From Paramacrobiotus metropolitanus (lineage: Eukaryota > Tardigrada > Eutardigrada > Parachela > Macrobiotidae), in NCBI RefSeq assembly GCF_019649055.1, contig NW_026570277.1:682001-746000 (forward strand): 64,000 nucleotides of DNA, in the 5' to 3' direction. Positions 63,512 to 64,000 of the stretch are shown here, in pieces; positions within the stretch are counted from its first letter, which is position 1; every line of letters starts with the position of its first letter. The translations under genes were made by a program, and so were the position numbers. The notes under the pieces are model-generated. The model made no database searches and was not told the DNA's origin. It saw nothing but the letters and a program-made list of their open reading frames with translations.

Positions 63512-63659
63512 ACACTAAATGAGCATTACCTCCAGACAATCGCAGTATTAGCGCCAGTGAATGCAACGGGATCTCGGTCAATCTGCAACAGCCTGGATAC
63601 AGCAGCGCATTGCAGAAAAACGCCGCTGCAATTCAAGGCTGTTCAAGGCTGTGCAATTC

Positions 63660-63960
63660 TTCTCCGGCGTCCCGCGTTGACCGACTGTAAGGATGAGCAT
63701 CGGATAGCCGGGAAGGGGCGTGGTCAGTACTGTTTACTGTTTCCTGGATGTTATCGCTGCCATGTGTCCAGTTGAGCAGCTGCGGAATATCCAGCCGACC
63801 GTGACTTAGCGTGGTTCAACGACATGGACGTTGATGGTGGTGGTGTGAGTGATTACAACGCTTTACTGTGGATGACTGGAGGAATATCATTAATAACAGT
63901 TGTCCATTAACAAATACAGAATCAAACTGCATATGATGTTATTCGATGCAGCCTGCAGAT
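63660..63960 (+). pseudogene. F-box gene family fragment, decayed
   Basis: In mixed frames reads GWPGRGV.S..YCFLDVIAAMCPVEQLRN and then ..TLMVVV, collinear with NDVNCFFDLMAAVCPVVKLR of gene A. Stops at several points; no F-box seen. Confidence 0.5.
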
Positions 63961-64000
63961 GCTGGACCGCGCTGTGCTACAACGAGAGACTGCTTGTGGT

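Noticed and set aside
63334-63522. Gly/Pro/Arg-rich protein
   Set aside because: Translation of the GC-rich island in any frame is open because it lacks A and T; no evidence of a gene.

Overview
This is a eukaryotic, gene-poor and repeat-rich window. Exons are separated by GT...AG introns, the genome is AT-leaning, and there are Ty3/gypsy, DIRS-type and non-LTR retroelements plus many terminal-inverted-repeat (TIR) elements. F-box, protein-kinase and Kelch coding exons indicate a metazoan. An invertebrate, perhaps ecdysozoan (a tardigrade is one possibility), fits best, but the sequence alone does not prove it. The host genes mostly look like recently expanded, lineage-specific families. All counts and comparisons below were made by eye.

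Layout. 0.2-2.2 kb: the last two exons of a protein kinase-Kelch fusion gene. 3.3-8.9 kb: a run of fold-back/TIR elements and one solo LTR; the last TIR element ends directly at the start codon of an orphan kinase first exon (8.87-9.21 kb). 9.8-11.0 kb: a tRNA-derived SINE-like repeat and a 454-bp MITE. 11.0-29.8 kb: one giant (18.8 kb) Ty3/gypsy-class LTR retrotransposon with near-identical 359-bp LTRs. It has an initiator-Met-tRNA primer site, a structured leader, a long coiled-coil Gag, a textbook -1 frameshift signal, Pol (protease, reverse transcriptase, RNase H, integrase) and additional 3' reading frames. 30.8-35.5 kb: an F-box gene with an N-terminal membrane exon, then a small secreted-protein gene. 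36.5-48.8 kb: nested repeats, comprising a Gag-only LTR element inserted in a 96-bp tandem repeat, a DIRS-like element split by a reverse transcriptase/nuclease element, a jockey/CR1-like fragment, and an inverted second copy of the RT/nuclease element which is itself interrupted. 49-64 kb: more TIR elements and diverged second and third copies of the F-box and secreted-protein genes.

The most unusual signal is inside the giant retrotransposon. The hexamer AGGTCA (usually AAAGGTCA, or its complement TGACCTTT) occurs about 90 times in 17 kb, roughly ten times chance. It appears in all three codon frames and on both strands, and is purely TGACCT-oriented in the leader and 3' UTR. The selection therefore seems to act on the nucleic acid rather than the protein. 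AGGTCA is the half-site bound by nuclear receptors.

The host genes appear to belong to a repeating cluster: membrane exon + F-box gene followed by the small secreted gene. It is seen at 30.8-35.5 kb and 59.0-62.4 kb, with a partial, decayed version at 51.0-55.2 kb and a further F-box scrap at 63.7 kb.
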